A stretch of 64,000 nt of DNA. Origin: Kordiimonas laminariae. Lineage in GTDB: Bacteria; Pseudomonadota; Alphaproteobacteria; Sphingomonadales; Kordiimonadaceae. The notes beneath the pieces were generated by a model. The model worked only from the letters and a program-made list of their open reading frames with translations. It was not told where the DNA came from and made no database searches. Position numbers and translations under genes: made by a program. The stretch lies in the NCBI RefSeq assembly GCF_023008165.1, contig NZ_JAKQZA010000002.1, forward strand, positions 186,001 to 250,000, read 5' to 3'. This document shows, piece by piece, positions 26,688 to 35,900 of the stretch (the stretch's first letter is position 1; every line of letters starts with the position of its first letter).

Positions 26688-28085
26688 TTATTTTTTTGTG
26701 CGAAGTGAACCTACAATTGGCCGCACATTCGCTTCAATATGATCAATAATTTTCGCTGCCACATCCTTTTTGGAAGCTTTCTCTATCCCTTCCAGACCAG
26801 GAGAACTATTCACCTCAAGAACAGCTGGACCAGAGTTTGTTCGCAACAGATCGACCCCTGCTACTTCCAATCCCATCACACGAGCTGCTTTCACAGCAAT
26901 TTCCCGTTCGGCTTTAGAGATTCTCACCGATTTTGCGCTACCTCCCCGGTGCAGATTAGAGCGGTAATCACCGTCTTCGCTTTTACGGATCATGCTAGCT
27001 ACAACCCGCTTACCAACAACAAAACATCTTAAGTCCTGCCCCGCGGCTTCTTTCACAAATTCCTGAACCAGAAAATTGGCATCAAGGCCTTGAAAAGCAC
27101 TAATTACCGCTTCCCCTGCCTTCTTTGTTTCAGCAAGAACAACACCACGCCCTTGTGTACTTTGTAGAAGCTTCACCACCAGTGGTGACCCGCCAACCAA
27201 ATCGATCAAACTATCTGTATCTTTTGGAGAACTTGCAAAAGCTGTTGTTGGCATAGGAATTTTATGACGCGCTAAAAGTTGATGTGCTTGAAGCTTATCT
27301 CTTGATGCACCAATGGCTGCAGCACTATTCAAACAATAGGCCCCCATAGCCTCAAACTGCCTGACAACTGCCATACCGTAAAATGTAAGCGAAGCTCCAA
27401 TCCTGGGGACCACTGCATCAAATGCTGGTAGCGGCACACCGTCATAGTGCACCTCTGGCGCATGGCTCTTGATATCAAGATAACAACGCCTTGTATCGAC
27501 CAAGGCAACAGTATGCCCGCGGGCTTCCGCTTCCTCTTTCACGCGTTGGCTTGAATAATTGTTTGGTTCCCGAGTTAACACTGCAATATGCAGAGGCCGC
27601 TTGATAGGTTTCGCTTTTCTTAACCCTTTATAGAGATCATATGAAAGCTCTCCTTGCAGACATGACATATCAGGCTTAACGGCAACAACACCACCTGCTA
27701 CACCCTCTTCTAATGCTTGGCGCCCCAACAACATGCGGTAGGCCATGTTTTCCCGGTTCGCGAGTGTGATTTGAATTGGAAATTCTTTATCTCCAATCCT
27801 GATAGGTGTTTCAATTACATATCGCAGTTCTGCCTGACCATTAGAAGATGTCACTTCACGTCGATCAACAAGTTCAGCAGAGCAATAAACTTCAATATCT
27901 GGCCGATCTGGAATTGGATGAATACCAAAGCGAACCTTCGGCTTTTCATCGCTACCAAATGGCTGAATTGTAAACGCATGGAGTGAAGATGTTCTTGCCC
28001 CTGTATCAACCTTCGCCTTAAGCGCCGGCAAACCTAAATTCGGTAACGCTAACCATTCTTCCCAACCAACTTCAAAACCTGACAT
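26688..28085 (-). CDS. RimB-RimK fusion: retropepsin-like protease domain plus ATP-grasp glutamate ligase
   Basis: A 465-residue fusion. Residues about 5-145 form a RimB/PF05618-type domain with VDTGARTSSLHA (DTGA aspartyl-protease motif) and LLGRQALEEG. Residues about 165-465 are a RimK-type ATP-grasp ligase: NSAAAIGASRDKLQAHQLLA, PLVVKLLQSTQGRGVVLAE, FVKEAAGQDLRCFVVG and VLEVNSSPGLEGIE. In pseudomonads RimK adds glutamates to ribosomal protein S6, and the separate RimB trims them. Here ligase and putative trimming enzyme are one polypeptide. S6 as the substrate is inferred. It is convergent with the dipeptidase gene, two bases apart. Confidence 0.9.
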   Translation of the reverse strand: MSGFEVGWEEWLALPNLGLPALKAKVDTGARTSSLHAFTIQPFGSDEKPKVRFGIHPIPDRPDIEVYCSAELVDRREVTSSNGQAELRYVIETPIRIGDKEFPIQITLANRENMAYRMLLGRQALEEGVAGGVVAVKPDMSCLQGELSYDLYKGLRKAKPIKRPLHIAVLTREPNNYSSQRVKEEAEARGHTVALVDTRRCYLDIKSHAPEVHYDGVPLPAFDAVVPRIGASLTFYGMAVVRQFEAMGAYCLNSAAAIGASRDKLQAHQLLARHKIPMPTTAFASSPKDTDSLIDLVGGSPLVVKLLQSTQGRGVVLAETKKAGEAVISAFQGLDANFLVQEFVKEAAGQDLRCFVVGKRVVASMIRKSEDGDYRSNLHRGGSAKSVRISKAEREIAVKAARVMGLEVAGVDLLRTNSGPAVLEVNSSPGLEGIEKASKKDVAAKIIDHIEANVRPIVGSLRTKK

Positions 28086-28301
28086 AAGCTTTCACCTAGT
28101 AATAAAAAGATTGCGCCCTTTAATCTCATTTTTTTTGCAGATCAATATGAATTAACAACCCCAATGATTAAAACTGTGTGAATGTATTAATTTCTGCGCC
28201 CTCACATTAAAAATAATTAAATTTTTATACAAATCTATACAGCGCACCCAACATTTGGCAAAAGAGTAAAAAACAAGAATCACATGCTTTTAGAGTAGAT
28301 T

Positions 28302-28490
28302 ATGGTAAATACTGTTTCTTCAAATGCTGGAATCCAAGCACGCCCCGCATCCATCAATCTTGATGTAACACCGCAAAGAAAGCCCAAGCTAGATATTCAA
28401 ACCGTGCCAGAGAGCAAAGTGCGTGTTGAACCAGCACCAGGTGGGTCGGCTGGCCAGGGAAAAGGCCTGAAAATCGATATCAGTGCTTAA
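28302..28490 (+). CDS. Small Pro-rich hypothetical protein
   Basis: A 62-residue reading frame: soluble, no signal or membrane segment, rich in Pro, Lys, Val and Gly, with the tail GGSAGQGKGLKIDIS. It looks intrinsically disordered. It lies after a 216-base A/T-rich intergenic stretch (28086-28301) that holds no other gene I can support. It converges on the YaiI gene with overlapping stop codons. The ribosome site is weak (AGAG). No family is recognised. Isolation of the frame and lack of any competing gene on the other strand make it plausible. Confidence 0.5.
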   Translation: MVNTVSSNAGIQARPASINLDVTPQRKPKLDIQTVPESKVRVEPAPGGSAGQGKGLKIDISA

Positions 28491-28942
28491 TGTTGTTTTC
28501 GCAGCTGTTCTTGCGCCCAGCTTTCAAGGGCACTTAGAAATCTGGAACGGTCTTTCCCAGTAAAGCTAGCGTTATACCCTTTATCTTCCCCCATATCACG
28601 GAGCTGAGACTTCAGCTCTCTCATGGCAATTGCCATGCCGATATTATCCTCGGTGAAAGGTTTACCACCGTGCCCGATAACAGTAGCGCCTTTTTCGAGA
28701 CAGCGAGAAGCCAGTAGAATATCGCCTGTTATGCAGATATCACCGTCACCAGCCTTTTCTGCAATCCAATCATCCGCTGCATCAAAACCTTCAGAGACCA
28801 CCACCTTGTTGATTTTCGGACCGACAGGAAGCCTAAGCCACTGGTTGCTTACCAAATGCACAACCAGATCATGCCTATAAGCAACCTTTAAAACCTCTTC
28901 CTTCACAGGACAGGCATCCGCATCAACAAAAACTTCCAGCAT
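28487..28942 (-). CDS. YaiI/YqxD family protein (DUF188, NYN/PIN-like)
   Basis: A 151-residue cytoplasmic protein with the family hallmarks: EVFVDADACPVKEEVLKVA at the N-terminus, then VVSEGFDAADDWIAEKAGDGDICITGDILLA and the GKPFTEDNIG segment. The fold is related to PIN/NYN nucleases with conserved Asp residues, but the cellular function is not established. Full length for the family. It overlaps the convergent small gene 28302-28490 by a few bases at the stops. Confidence 0.92.
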   Translation of the reverse strand: MLEVFVDADACPVKEEVLKVAYRHDLVVHLVSNQWLRLPVGPKINKVVVSEGFDAADDWIAEKAGDGDICITGDILLASRCLEKGATVIGHGGKPFTEDNIGMAIAMRELKSQLRDMGEDKGYNASFTGKDRSRFLSALESWAQEQLRKQH

Positions 28943-29007
28943 TCATAGGCCTTTATTTTTTTCTAATTATTCGTCAAACTCGCTACAGATTATTAAATGG
29001 GATCGCA

Positions 29008-29586
29008 ATGAAAAACTTTATCTTTGTCAGCGCTTTGGCAACTCTAATTACGTTTACCACGTTAAATAACCCTCTCGGTGCGCAAGAAGCTCCATCGCAA
29101 CCCTCACAGCCAGATCAGCAAGCTCAAATCAAAAAATCCATCAACCATATGCTAGCTCGAGCACAGCTCGTTCGGTCCTTAGCAGCTGAGCATCACCTTT
29201 ATATCCTTGCGAATAGAGAAGATCAGATCATAAGGCTTATCGAAGATGCCTCGCAAGTAATGGCCTATAATCTTATCTGCGAAGATGAAACCATGGATAA
29301 TCAGGCACTAAATGACATCGCTACCGATGTCACATTCAAAATTGCTGTTATGGCTGGAAAATCAACCATCGCAAAACAGCTAGAGGGTATCAGTCAGCAA
29401 ATTACTATGGAATCGCGTATGGAACTGGTAGGTGACATGGCAACCACTGTATTAATGTTTGAGGTAGGCAGGCGTCGCGGTCTCTTTGATGCACTCCTAA
29501 CAGATTTCGGCAACAAGCGCTTCTGCGCAGGCTTACAAGCGGATGTAAGAAACCGCTATAATGAACTCATTTCCGAGATGGAATAA
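29008..29586 (+). CDS. Exported hypothetical protein
   Basis: A 192-residue protein with a signal peptide (MKNFIFVSALATLITF to NPLGAQE, cut after Ala). The mature protein is helical, with MLARAQLVRSLAAEHHLYIL and repeated acidic/amphipathic helices. There are two cysteines far apart (NLICEDE and RFCAGL) that could bond in the periplasm. I do not recognise the family. A terminator follows directly, so it is a single-gene unit. Confidence 0.75.
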   Translation: MKNFIFVSALATLITFTTLNNPLGAQEAPSQPSQPDQQAQIKKSINHMLARAQLVRSLAAEHHLYILANREDQIIRLIEDASQVMAYNLICEDETMDNQALNDIATDVTFKIAVMAGKSTIAKQLEGISQQITMESRMELVGDMATTVLMFEVGRRRGLFDALLTDFGNKRFCAGLQADVRNRYNELISEME

Positions 29587-29611
29587 AAAAGGCCGGGGAA
29601 ACCGGCCTTTT
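29587..29611. terminator. Bidirectional terminator
   Basis: Ten-base stem AAAAGGCCGG/CCGGCCTTTT with a five-base loop. It serves the exported protein gene and the convergent monooxygenase. Confidence 0.88.
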
Positions 29612-29613
29612 AC

Positions 29614-31077
29614 TTAGGATGTTGCAAACTTATATTCGCTTGGCTTCACCTTCTTCATTTCCTTTCGGAAATTCACAGTCCCTCTCGGCCAAAGTGTGAA
29701 GATACGGCCATCTTCATCTTTGTACCAGCTTTTACAGCTGCCGTGCCACACGGTACCTTTAAGGTCTTCAAGCAATTTATCATCAAAAGCTTTTGCAGCT
29801 TCTTCTGTTGGCTCAATCGTTGTGCAGTTTTTCTTCTTCAGCTCATCAAGGCATTTCACAATGTACTTGGCCTGTGCCTCAATGATGAGAATAATACTGT
29901 TATGCCCTAGCCCACTATTGGGCCCAAGCATGGTGAAATAATTTGGAAAACCCGGCATTGTAAGTGTGCGGTGTGCACGGATACCATCCTTGAAATATTC
30001 ACTTAGCTTCAAACCGTCTCGCCCAATTACTTCCTGACTGTCGAACAAACTGAAAGGCTTGAAACCAGTGGCATAAATAATGGTATCCACCTTGCGGCTT
30101 TTTCCTTCTGTAGAGGTAATGCCCTTAGGTGTTATCTTAGCCACGCCTTCGGTAATCAGTTCCACATTATCTCGCTGAAGTGCTGGATAAAAAGTATTGG
30201 AAGCAAGAATACGTTTACAGCCCACTGGGAAATCTGGCGTTAGTTTCGCACGTAATTCAGGGTCTGGTACTTGCTCTTCCAGATGCTTCATTGCCATTTT
30301 CTTTGAATAATTCGCAATCCATTTATTGCCCCGGAACATCGGGAAACGCATTTCAAAAAGCGAATAAATAAACAAGCGGTGCAATTTTGCTCTGAGCGGA
30401 GATTTTTTAAACTGTTCTTTTTTCTCTTCAGGGTATTCCATATCTTCCCGCGGCATCACCCAGTTTGGTGTGCGCTGGTAAACATCCAGATGTTTCACCT
30501 TATCTACGATTTTCGGGATAATCTGCAAAGCACTCGCTGCGGTACCGATAATAGCAACATTTTTGCCTGTCAGATCATGGTCATGGTTCCATGCAGCAGA
30601 ATGGTAGCTCACCCCATCAAATTTCTCGTGCCCCGGGATATCCGGATAATTGGGAATATGAAGGCCACCAATACAGCTAACAACAAAATCAAATGTTTCT
30701 TTGTTGCCGTTTTTAAATTCCAGATGCCACGCGCCTTCCTTGAATTCTGAATGGACCAGTTCATGCCCCGGCACGAAATAATCATAAAGACCATATTCTT
30801 TTGCAACACCAAGGCAATATTCTTGAATTTCACCACCTGGGGAGAAAACTTTGCTCCAGTCAGCTTTTGGGGCAAAGCTGTAACTGTATAGGTGTGAAGG
30901 AACATCACAGGCTACACCGGGATAGGTATTGTCGCGCCATGTACCACCAATTTCATCGGCTTTATCGAACATTTTAATGTTCGTGTACCCAGCTTCTTTC
31001 AGCTTGATAGCCATACACATGCCAGAAAAACCAGCACCTATAATCGCAACCCTTGGCGATGCATTTCTGTTTTGCAT
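29614..31077 (-). CDS. Flavin-containing monooxygenase, Baeyer-Villiger type
   Basis: An NADPH/FAD monooxygenase of 487 residues. The FAD Rossmann motif VAIIGAGFSGMCMA is at residues 9-22. The BVMO fingerprint FxGxxxHxxxW appears as FDGVSYHSAAW near residue 160. The NADPH Rossmann motif GTAASALQ follows; note GTAAS rather than GTGAS. WRDNTYPGVACDVPSHLYSYS is the usual flavin-site block. Such enzymes insert oxygen next to ketones or oxidise heteroatoms; the substrate is unknown. It is divergent from a VOC-family gene with a palindrome between them. It could act after an alcohol dehydrogenase in hydrocarbon or terpenoid breakdown. Confidence 0.92.
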   Translation of the reverse strand: MQNRNASPRVAIIGAGFSGMCMAIKLKEAGYTNIKMFDKADEIGGTWRDNTYPGVACDVPSHLYSYSFAPKADWSKVFSPGGEIQEYCLGVAKEYGLYDYFVPGHELVHSEFKEGAWHLEFKNGNKETFDFVVSCIGGLHIPNYPDIPGHEKFDGVSYHSAAWNHDHDLTGKNVAIIGTAASALQIIPKIVDKVKHLDVYQRTPNWVMPREDMEYPEEKKEQFKKSPLRAKLHRLFIYSLFEMRFPMFRGNKWIANYSKKMAMKHLEEQVPDPELRAKLTPDFPVGCKRILASNTFYPALQRDNVELITEGVAKITPKGITSTEGKSRKVDTIIYATGFKPFSLFDSQEVIGRDGLKLSEYFKDGIRAHRTLTMPGFPNYFTMLGPNSGLGHNSIILIIEAQAKYIVKCLDELKKKNCTTIEPTEEAAKAFDDKLLEDLKGTVWHGSCKSWYKDEDGRIFTLWPRGTVNFRKEMKKVKPSEYKFATS

Positions 31078-31265
31078 GTTTTACTCCCCGGAAACGCTGC
31101 AAAGCATTTTAATTGATTCCATTAAATTTATAAAGCCTATTATAAACATTAATGTCAATAAGAGACTTCCAATACTGACACTTTCCGTCAGCTGAACTGA
31201 ATGCAGGTTATTTACATATGCCTGTACAGCCCCCTAAACTTCCTCTTCAAACAAACTAATGCATA

Positions 31266-31280
31266 TTTACGTAACGTAAA
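31266..31280. promoter_or_regulatory. Perfect palindrome before the VOC gene (possible operator)
   Basis: TTTACGTAACGTAAA: seven-base arms TTTACGT/ACGTAAA around one base, 20 bases before the VOC start codon, in the divergent BVMO/VOC intergenic region. The binding protein is unknown. Confidence 0.5.
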
Positions 31281-31299
31281 GTGATTGAAGGGGGTTTTT

Positions 31300-31695
31300 A
31301 TGTTTGATCATTTAAGTACCTATGCAACTGACTATGAGAAAACCAAGGCTTTTTATGAAACGGCTTTCAAGGCACTTGGTCATAGCATCCAAACAGAAAT
31401 GAAAGCTGATTGGGATCAGGATTTCCCCGGGCGCCGTATGTGTGCTTTCGGACCGGAAGGTAAACCTGCATACTGGATTATAGAGGTGAAGGAGCCTGTC
31501 TCTCCCCGTCATGTCGCCTTTTCAGCCAACAATCGCTCGAGCGTATTCTCGTTTTATGAAGCTGCTTTGTCTGCTGGAGGCAAAGATAACGGTGCACCTG
31601 GGCCTCGCCCCATGTATCACGAGCACTATTTTGGCGCTTTCGTGTTTGACCCAGACGGCAACAATATCGAAGCGGTATGCCATTTACCTGAATAA
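31300..31695 (+). CDS. VOC superfamily (glyoxalase/extradiol dioxygenase-like) protein
   Basis: A 131-residue single-domain vicinal-oxygen-chelate protein: MFDHLSTYATDYEKTKAFYETAF at the start, AFSANNRSSVFSFYEAAL in the middle, and the closing FVFDPDGNNIEAVCH with the conserved metal-ligand Glu. These fold as paired beta-alpha-beta-beta-beta modules and bind a metal. The reaction cannot be assigned. The ATG at 31300 with AAGGGGG is the start; an upstream TTG in frame at 31285 is less likely. It may be co-regulated with the divergent monooxygenase. Confidence 0.88.
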   Translation: MFDHLSTYATDYEKTKAFYETAFKALGHSIQTEMKADWDQDFPGRRMCAFGPEGKPAYWIIEVKEPVSPRHVAFSANNRSSVFSFYEAALSAGGKDNGAPGPRPMYHEHYFGAFVFDPDGNNIEAVCHLPE

Positions 31696-31740
31696 GATAA
31701 TTTCGGATTAAACTACCTATACAAAAAACTTGAAGCCTAT

Positions 31741-31782
31741 CCGATTAATCTGCACTATCAGAATCATTCTCAGGTTAATCGG
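31741..31782 (+). promoter_or_regulatory. 12-base inverted repeat next to the ribosome site of the SBP-like gene
   Basis: CCGATTAATCTG (31741-31752) and CAGGTTAATCGG (31771-31782) can pair over all 12 positions with one G-U. The loop is 18 bases. The right arm ends eight bases before the ATG at 31790 and includes the only GGA resembling a ribosome site. No T-run follows, so it is not a simple terminator. It could be an RNA hairpin masking the start or a protein operator. Confidence 0.45.
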
Positions 31783-31789
31783 ATCAGAA

Positions 31790-32509
31790 ATGTTGCTCAG
31801 TTATTTTAAAGCAATTTCTCAAATCGTGCTTATCGCCTTCCTAAGCTTACAGTCTTGTAGACTGGATGCTCAGGAAGCCGCGCATGCTATCCGAGTGGTT
31901 TCTGGCGGTTATGAAGCCATAGAGGCCGATAGAACCCAGAAACCCATAGCCGGTCCAAGAACTGATGCAGTTAAAACTTTCCTTAAATCAAAGGGGCTGG
32001 ATCTGGATATTGAAACCATGCTCTGGAGCCGGGCTTATAACCTTACTGAGAACACAGAAGATGTCTTAATCTATCCCTTAACCAGAACCACTCCTCGGGA
32101 AGATCAATTTATCTGGATTAAGAAAATTGATGAACACCGCTTCAATTTACTCGGCCACGTTGGAGCCAACCCAAACCAACTCAGTAAAGCCGAGATTACC
32201 TCCGGTAAATATTTTGCGGTGTGCGAGACCAACACTAGCAATTGCCAGATGTTACTGGAATTTGGCTTTAAAGAAGAAAATATCTTTAGAGTAAGCGGCA
32301 TTGAAGTTGACCGTGTGGTTCAACTACTCGCGGAAGGACGCGCCAGTTTCATGATGGAAAACTGGGGTATCGTAAAGAGAATTATGGACCGATCACCAGA
32401 GCTGCAAGGCATGATCGTTCGGGTTCACGATATTGAGGTAGTTCAAGGCGATTATCTAGCTGCAAAGCAGCTATCTGTCGGCGCCAAGGAAAAACTGGAT
32501 TTAGAATAA
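31790..32509 (+). CDS. Periplasmic amino-acid-binding-protein-like protein (SBP type 2)
   Basis: A 239-residue exported protein. The signal sequence spans residues 1 to about 28 (FKAISQIVLIAFLSLQSCRL); LQSC is a poor lipobox. The mature part resembles the family 3 solute-binding fold used by amino-acid transporters and their stand-alone relatives: GPRTDAVKTFLKSKGLDLDIE, YPLTRTTPREDQFIWIKKID, and SGKYFAVCETNTSNCQMLLE. There are no transporter genes next to it, as is common for the orphan TauT/PBPb-like sensors of marine proteobacteria. A longer frame from 31730 lacks a ribosome site. Confidence 0.75.
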   Translation: MLLSYFKAISQIVLIAFLSLQSCRLDAQEAAHAIRVVSGGYEAIEADRTQKPIAGPRTDAVKTFLKSKGLDLDIETMLWSRAYNLTENTEDVLIYPLTRTTPREDQFIWIKKIDEHRFNLLGHVGANPNQLSKAEITSGKYFAVCETNTSNCQMLLEFGFKEENIFRVSGIEVDRVVQLLAEGRASFMMENWGIVKRIMDRSPELQGMIVRVHDIEVVQGDYLAAKQLSVGAKEKLDLE

Positions 32510-32512
32510 CGT

Positions 32513-32827
32513 CTAACCAAAAGCTGGTACATCCCGCTTCATATCAGGTTCTTCATGAATGAAGGTTATCGCAATCGTGCCTTTTATCTCTTTGCTCTTC
32601 GGTAACGGCGCTTCAGCGACATGAGGCGTAAAATCACCTTCTTCCAATTTAGATAGAAAACTCGTCAGGCCTTCGTAAGGGATCTCAAATGCGATTGATG
32701 CTGCAACATTGGAAAAAAGCTGGTGTCCAGAAACCCATCCATCAGAACTATTTACAGCATCCACCAGATCGCTAATTGCCTGATTTCTCTCACGCTTAGT
32801 ATATATCTCTATCTTCAGAAGGCTCAT
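32513..32827 (-). CDS. Small hypothetical cytoplasmic protein
   Basis: A 104-residue protein without signal or membrane segments. Alternating strand and helix pattern (LKIEIYTK, AISDLVDAVN, GHQLFSNVAASIAFEIPYEGL, GTIAITFIHEEPD) suggests a small alpha/beta, ferredoxin-like fold. I do not recognise the family. Convergent with the SBP-like gene, three bases apart. The gap 32828-32940 is the divergent promoter region for this gene and the oxoprolinase. Confidence 0.65.
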   Translation of the reverse strand: MSLLKIEIYTKRERNQAISDLVDAVNSSDGWVSGHQLFSNVAASIAFEIPYEGLTSFLSKLEEGDFTPHVAEAPLPKSKEIKGTIAITFIHEEPDMKRDVPAFG

Positions 32828-32940
32828 ACATATCCTTTAGATCAGCATAAGATAAACTCTTTAACAGCCAGCAATTTCTAACTTCTCCAACTCTATATTG
32901 TTTGTTAACTCTTAGCTAGGGAACTTGGAGGACAAAATAT

Positions 32941-35900
32941 ATGAACGCGAAGCAATGGCAGTTTTGGGTGGATCGCGGCGGCACTTTTACGGATGTGGTA
33001 GCACGCCACCCTGAAGGTCAGCTTACAAGCCATAAATATCTTTCTGAAAATCCGGAACGCTACGAAGATGCTGCCGTGTTTGCCATGCGCGAAATTATGG
33101 AAGTTCCCAAAAAAAACCCTTTTCCTTCCGATCAGGTTGCCTGCATTAAAATGGGCACAACTGTTGCCACCAACGCACTACTCGAACGCGAAGGCGAGCC
33201 CACACTGCTTTTGATCACCAAAGGCTTTAAGGATGCCCTGTTGATTGGCCAGCAACACCGGGCAGATTTATTCGCTCTAAACCCTACACGCCCACAGCCG
33301 CTTTATTCTCATGTCGTAGAAACAGAGGAAAGAGTTGACGCGCACGGTGAAATCATCACGGAGCTGGACGAGACCTCTGTTCGCATCTCGCTACAGGCTG
33401 CGTATTCAAAAGGTATGCGGAGCGTTGCTATTGTTTTCATGCATGGATACCGCTTCCCCGGTCACGAAAAAGCGGCGGCAAAAATCGCATCCGATATGGG
33501 TTTCACTCAGGTGTCTACAAGCCACCAAGTAAGCCAACTGATGAAGCTAGTTTCCCGCGGTGACACTACCGTGGCTGACGCTTACCTGTCCCCCATTCTC
33601 CGCCATTATGTAAGCAAAGTGAAAAAAGCTGTTGGTGATACGCCACTCTATTTCATGCAATCAAATGGTGGTCTGGCTGCTGCGGATAGTTTTGAAGGAA
33701 AAGACGCCGTATTATCAGGCCCAGCAGGCGGCATCGTCGGGGCAGCAAAATCCGGCGAACGCGCCAATGAAAAGCACCTGCTTGGTTTTGATATGGGCGG
33801 TACATCAACAGATGTAAGCCATTATGCTGGTGAGTATGAGCGTGTTCTGGATACAGTTGTTGCTGGCGTCCGCATGACAGTTCCGATGATGGATATCCAC
33901 ACAGTTGCCGCAGGCGGCGGCTCCATTTGCCAATTTTCTCAGGGTCGTTTCCTTGTTGGCCCTGCTTCAGCTGGCGCTAACCCTGGTCCTGCAGCATATG
34001 GCAGAGGTGGCCCTATTACCGTTACAGACTGTAACGTTGCTATCGGCAAACTTCAGCCAGACTTATTTCCAAATGTATTTGGTAAAGACGGTAAACAACC
34101 TTTAGATACTGCAGCCGCGCGTTCTGGCCTAAAAGCAATCGCAAAGCAGATCAAAACTGAAACTGGCCAAGAACTAACGATTGAAAATGTAGCAGAAGGT
34201 TTCTTGGCAGTTGCCGTTGAACATATGGCACGTGCAATCAAAAAGGTATCAGTGGAACGCGGACACGATATCAAAAACCATGCCCTTCTATCCTTCGGCG
34301 GTGCCGGCGGGCAGCACGCATGCCTAGTTGCCAGTGCGCTAGGAATTGATACAGTTGTGATACCACCCTTCTCCGGCGTGCTTTCAGCACTAGGCATGGG
34401 GCTCGCTTCTCAAACCACGATCACTGAAAGAGCGCTAGAATGCCTTCTGACGAAAGAAGCCACCCTTAATTCTGCTGTAGAAGAACTAACTAAAGCCGTA
34501 TCAAATAAACTGGCTGCCCAAGGCGTTCCGAAGAAAACCCAAAGCCACAGGCTAACCATTCATGCCAAATATGAAGGAAGCGACAGCACGTTAGCCGTTC
34601 CTTTTGGAAACCATGGTGACATGCAAGCAGCATTTGAAACCGCTCATAAGCAGCAATTTGGTTTCCTTGATAAAGACCGCGCTATTATCGCCCAAGCTCT
34701 TGAAGCTGAAGCATCTGGCGGTGAAAGCACATCTGCCCTCAATATTCGTGCTTCAGGGAATTGCACCACTGCACTCGCTGAGAGGCAGGTTTACATGTGC
34801 GGAAAGGAACGTGAGACGAGTATTTTTCACAAGGAAAGCCTTCAACCGCACCATCCTGTTTCTGGGCCTGCAATCATTCTCGAAAATGGTGGTACAACTA
34901 TTGTTGAACCGAACTGGACTGCTACGCTTGAGGAAAATGACACCCTGAAACTCACTAAAACAGGGGAAAGCAAAAAACAACATCAGGTCAGCGATACGCC
35001 AGATCCAATTCTTCTGGAAATTTTCAACAACCTCTTCATGTCGGTTGCCGAAGAAATGGGTGGCGTTCTTGCTAAAACCGCTCAATCGGTGAATGTGAAA
35101 GAACGCTTGGATTTCTCCTGTGCCGTATTTGATAAAACTGGCAACTTGATCGCGAATGCCCCTCATATGCCGGTGCACTTAGGCAGTATGGGGGAAAGTG
35201 TAATCGCCATTCTAAGGGCCCGTGCAGGCACTATCAAACCCGGTGATGTTTTCATGGTGAATGATCCATATGCTGGTGGCACCCATCTGCCCGATATCAC
35301 AGTTATTACACCTGTTTTTCTAGATGACGCGCGCAAACACCCATCATTCTTTGTAGCGTCTCGTGGCCACCATGCAGATATTGGCGGTATCAGCCCCGGT
35401 TCTATGCCACCAAACTCACAAACCATTCAGGAAGAAGGTATTCGGTTCACAAACTTCGAACTCGTGAAAGAAGGAGATTTTCAAGAAGCGACTACGAAAG
35501 AAGCACTTGCATCTGGATCCTATCCAGCACGTAATATTGAACAAAATCTTGCCGACCTGAAAGCACAGATTGCCGCCAACACCAAAGGCATGTCGCAGGT
35601 TATAGCCCTTGTGAAAAACTTTGGCGAAGATGTAGTTGATAACTATATGGGTCACGTTCAAAATAATGCAGAAGAAGCCGTAAGGCGTGTGATCGCTGAC
35701 CTTAAAGACGGCGACTACAGCTACCCAATGGATTGCGGGGGCACCATCAACGTTTCAATTACTGCCGATAAATCCACTCGTTCTGCAATTGTTGACTTTA
35801 CTGGCACCAGCAAACAGTTGGATGGCAATTTCAACGCTCCTCTTGCCGTTACCAAAGCGGCAGTACTTTATGTTTTCCGCACACTTACTGGCGCCGATAT

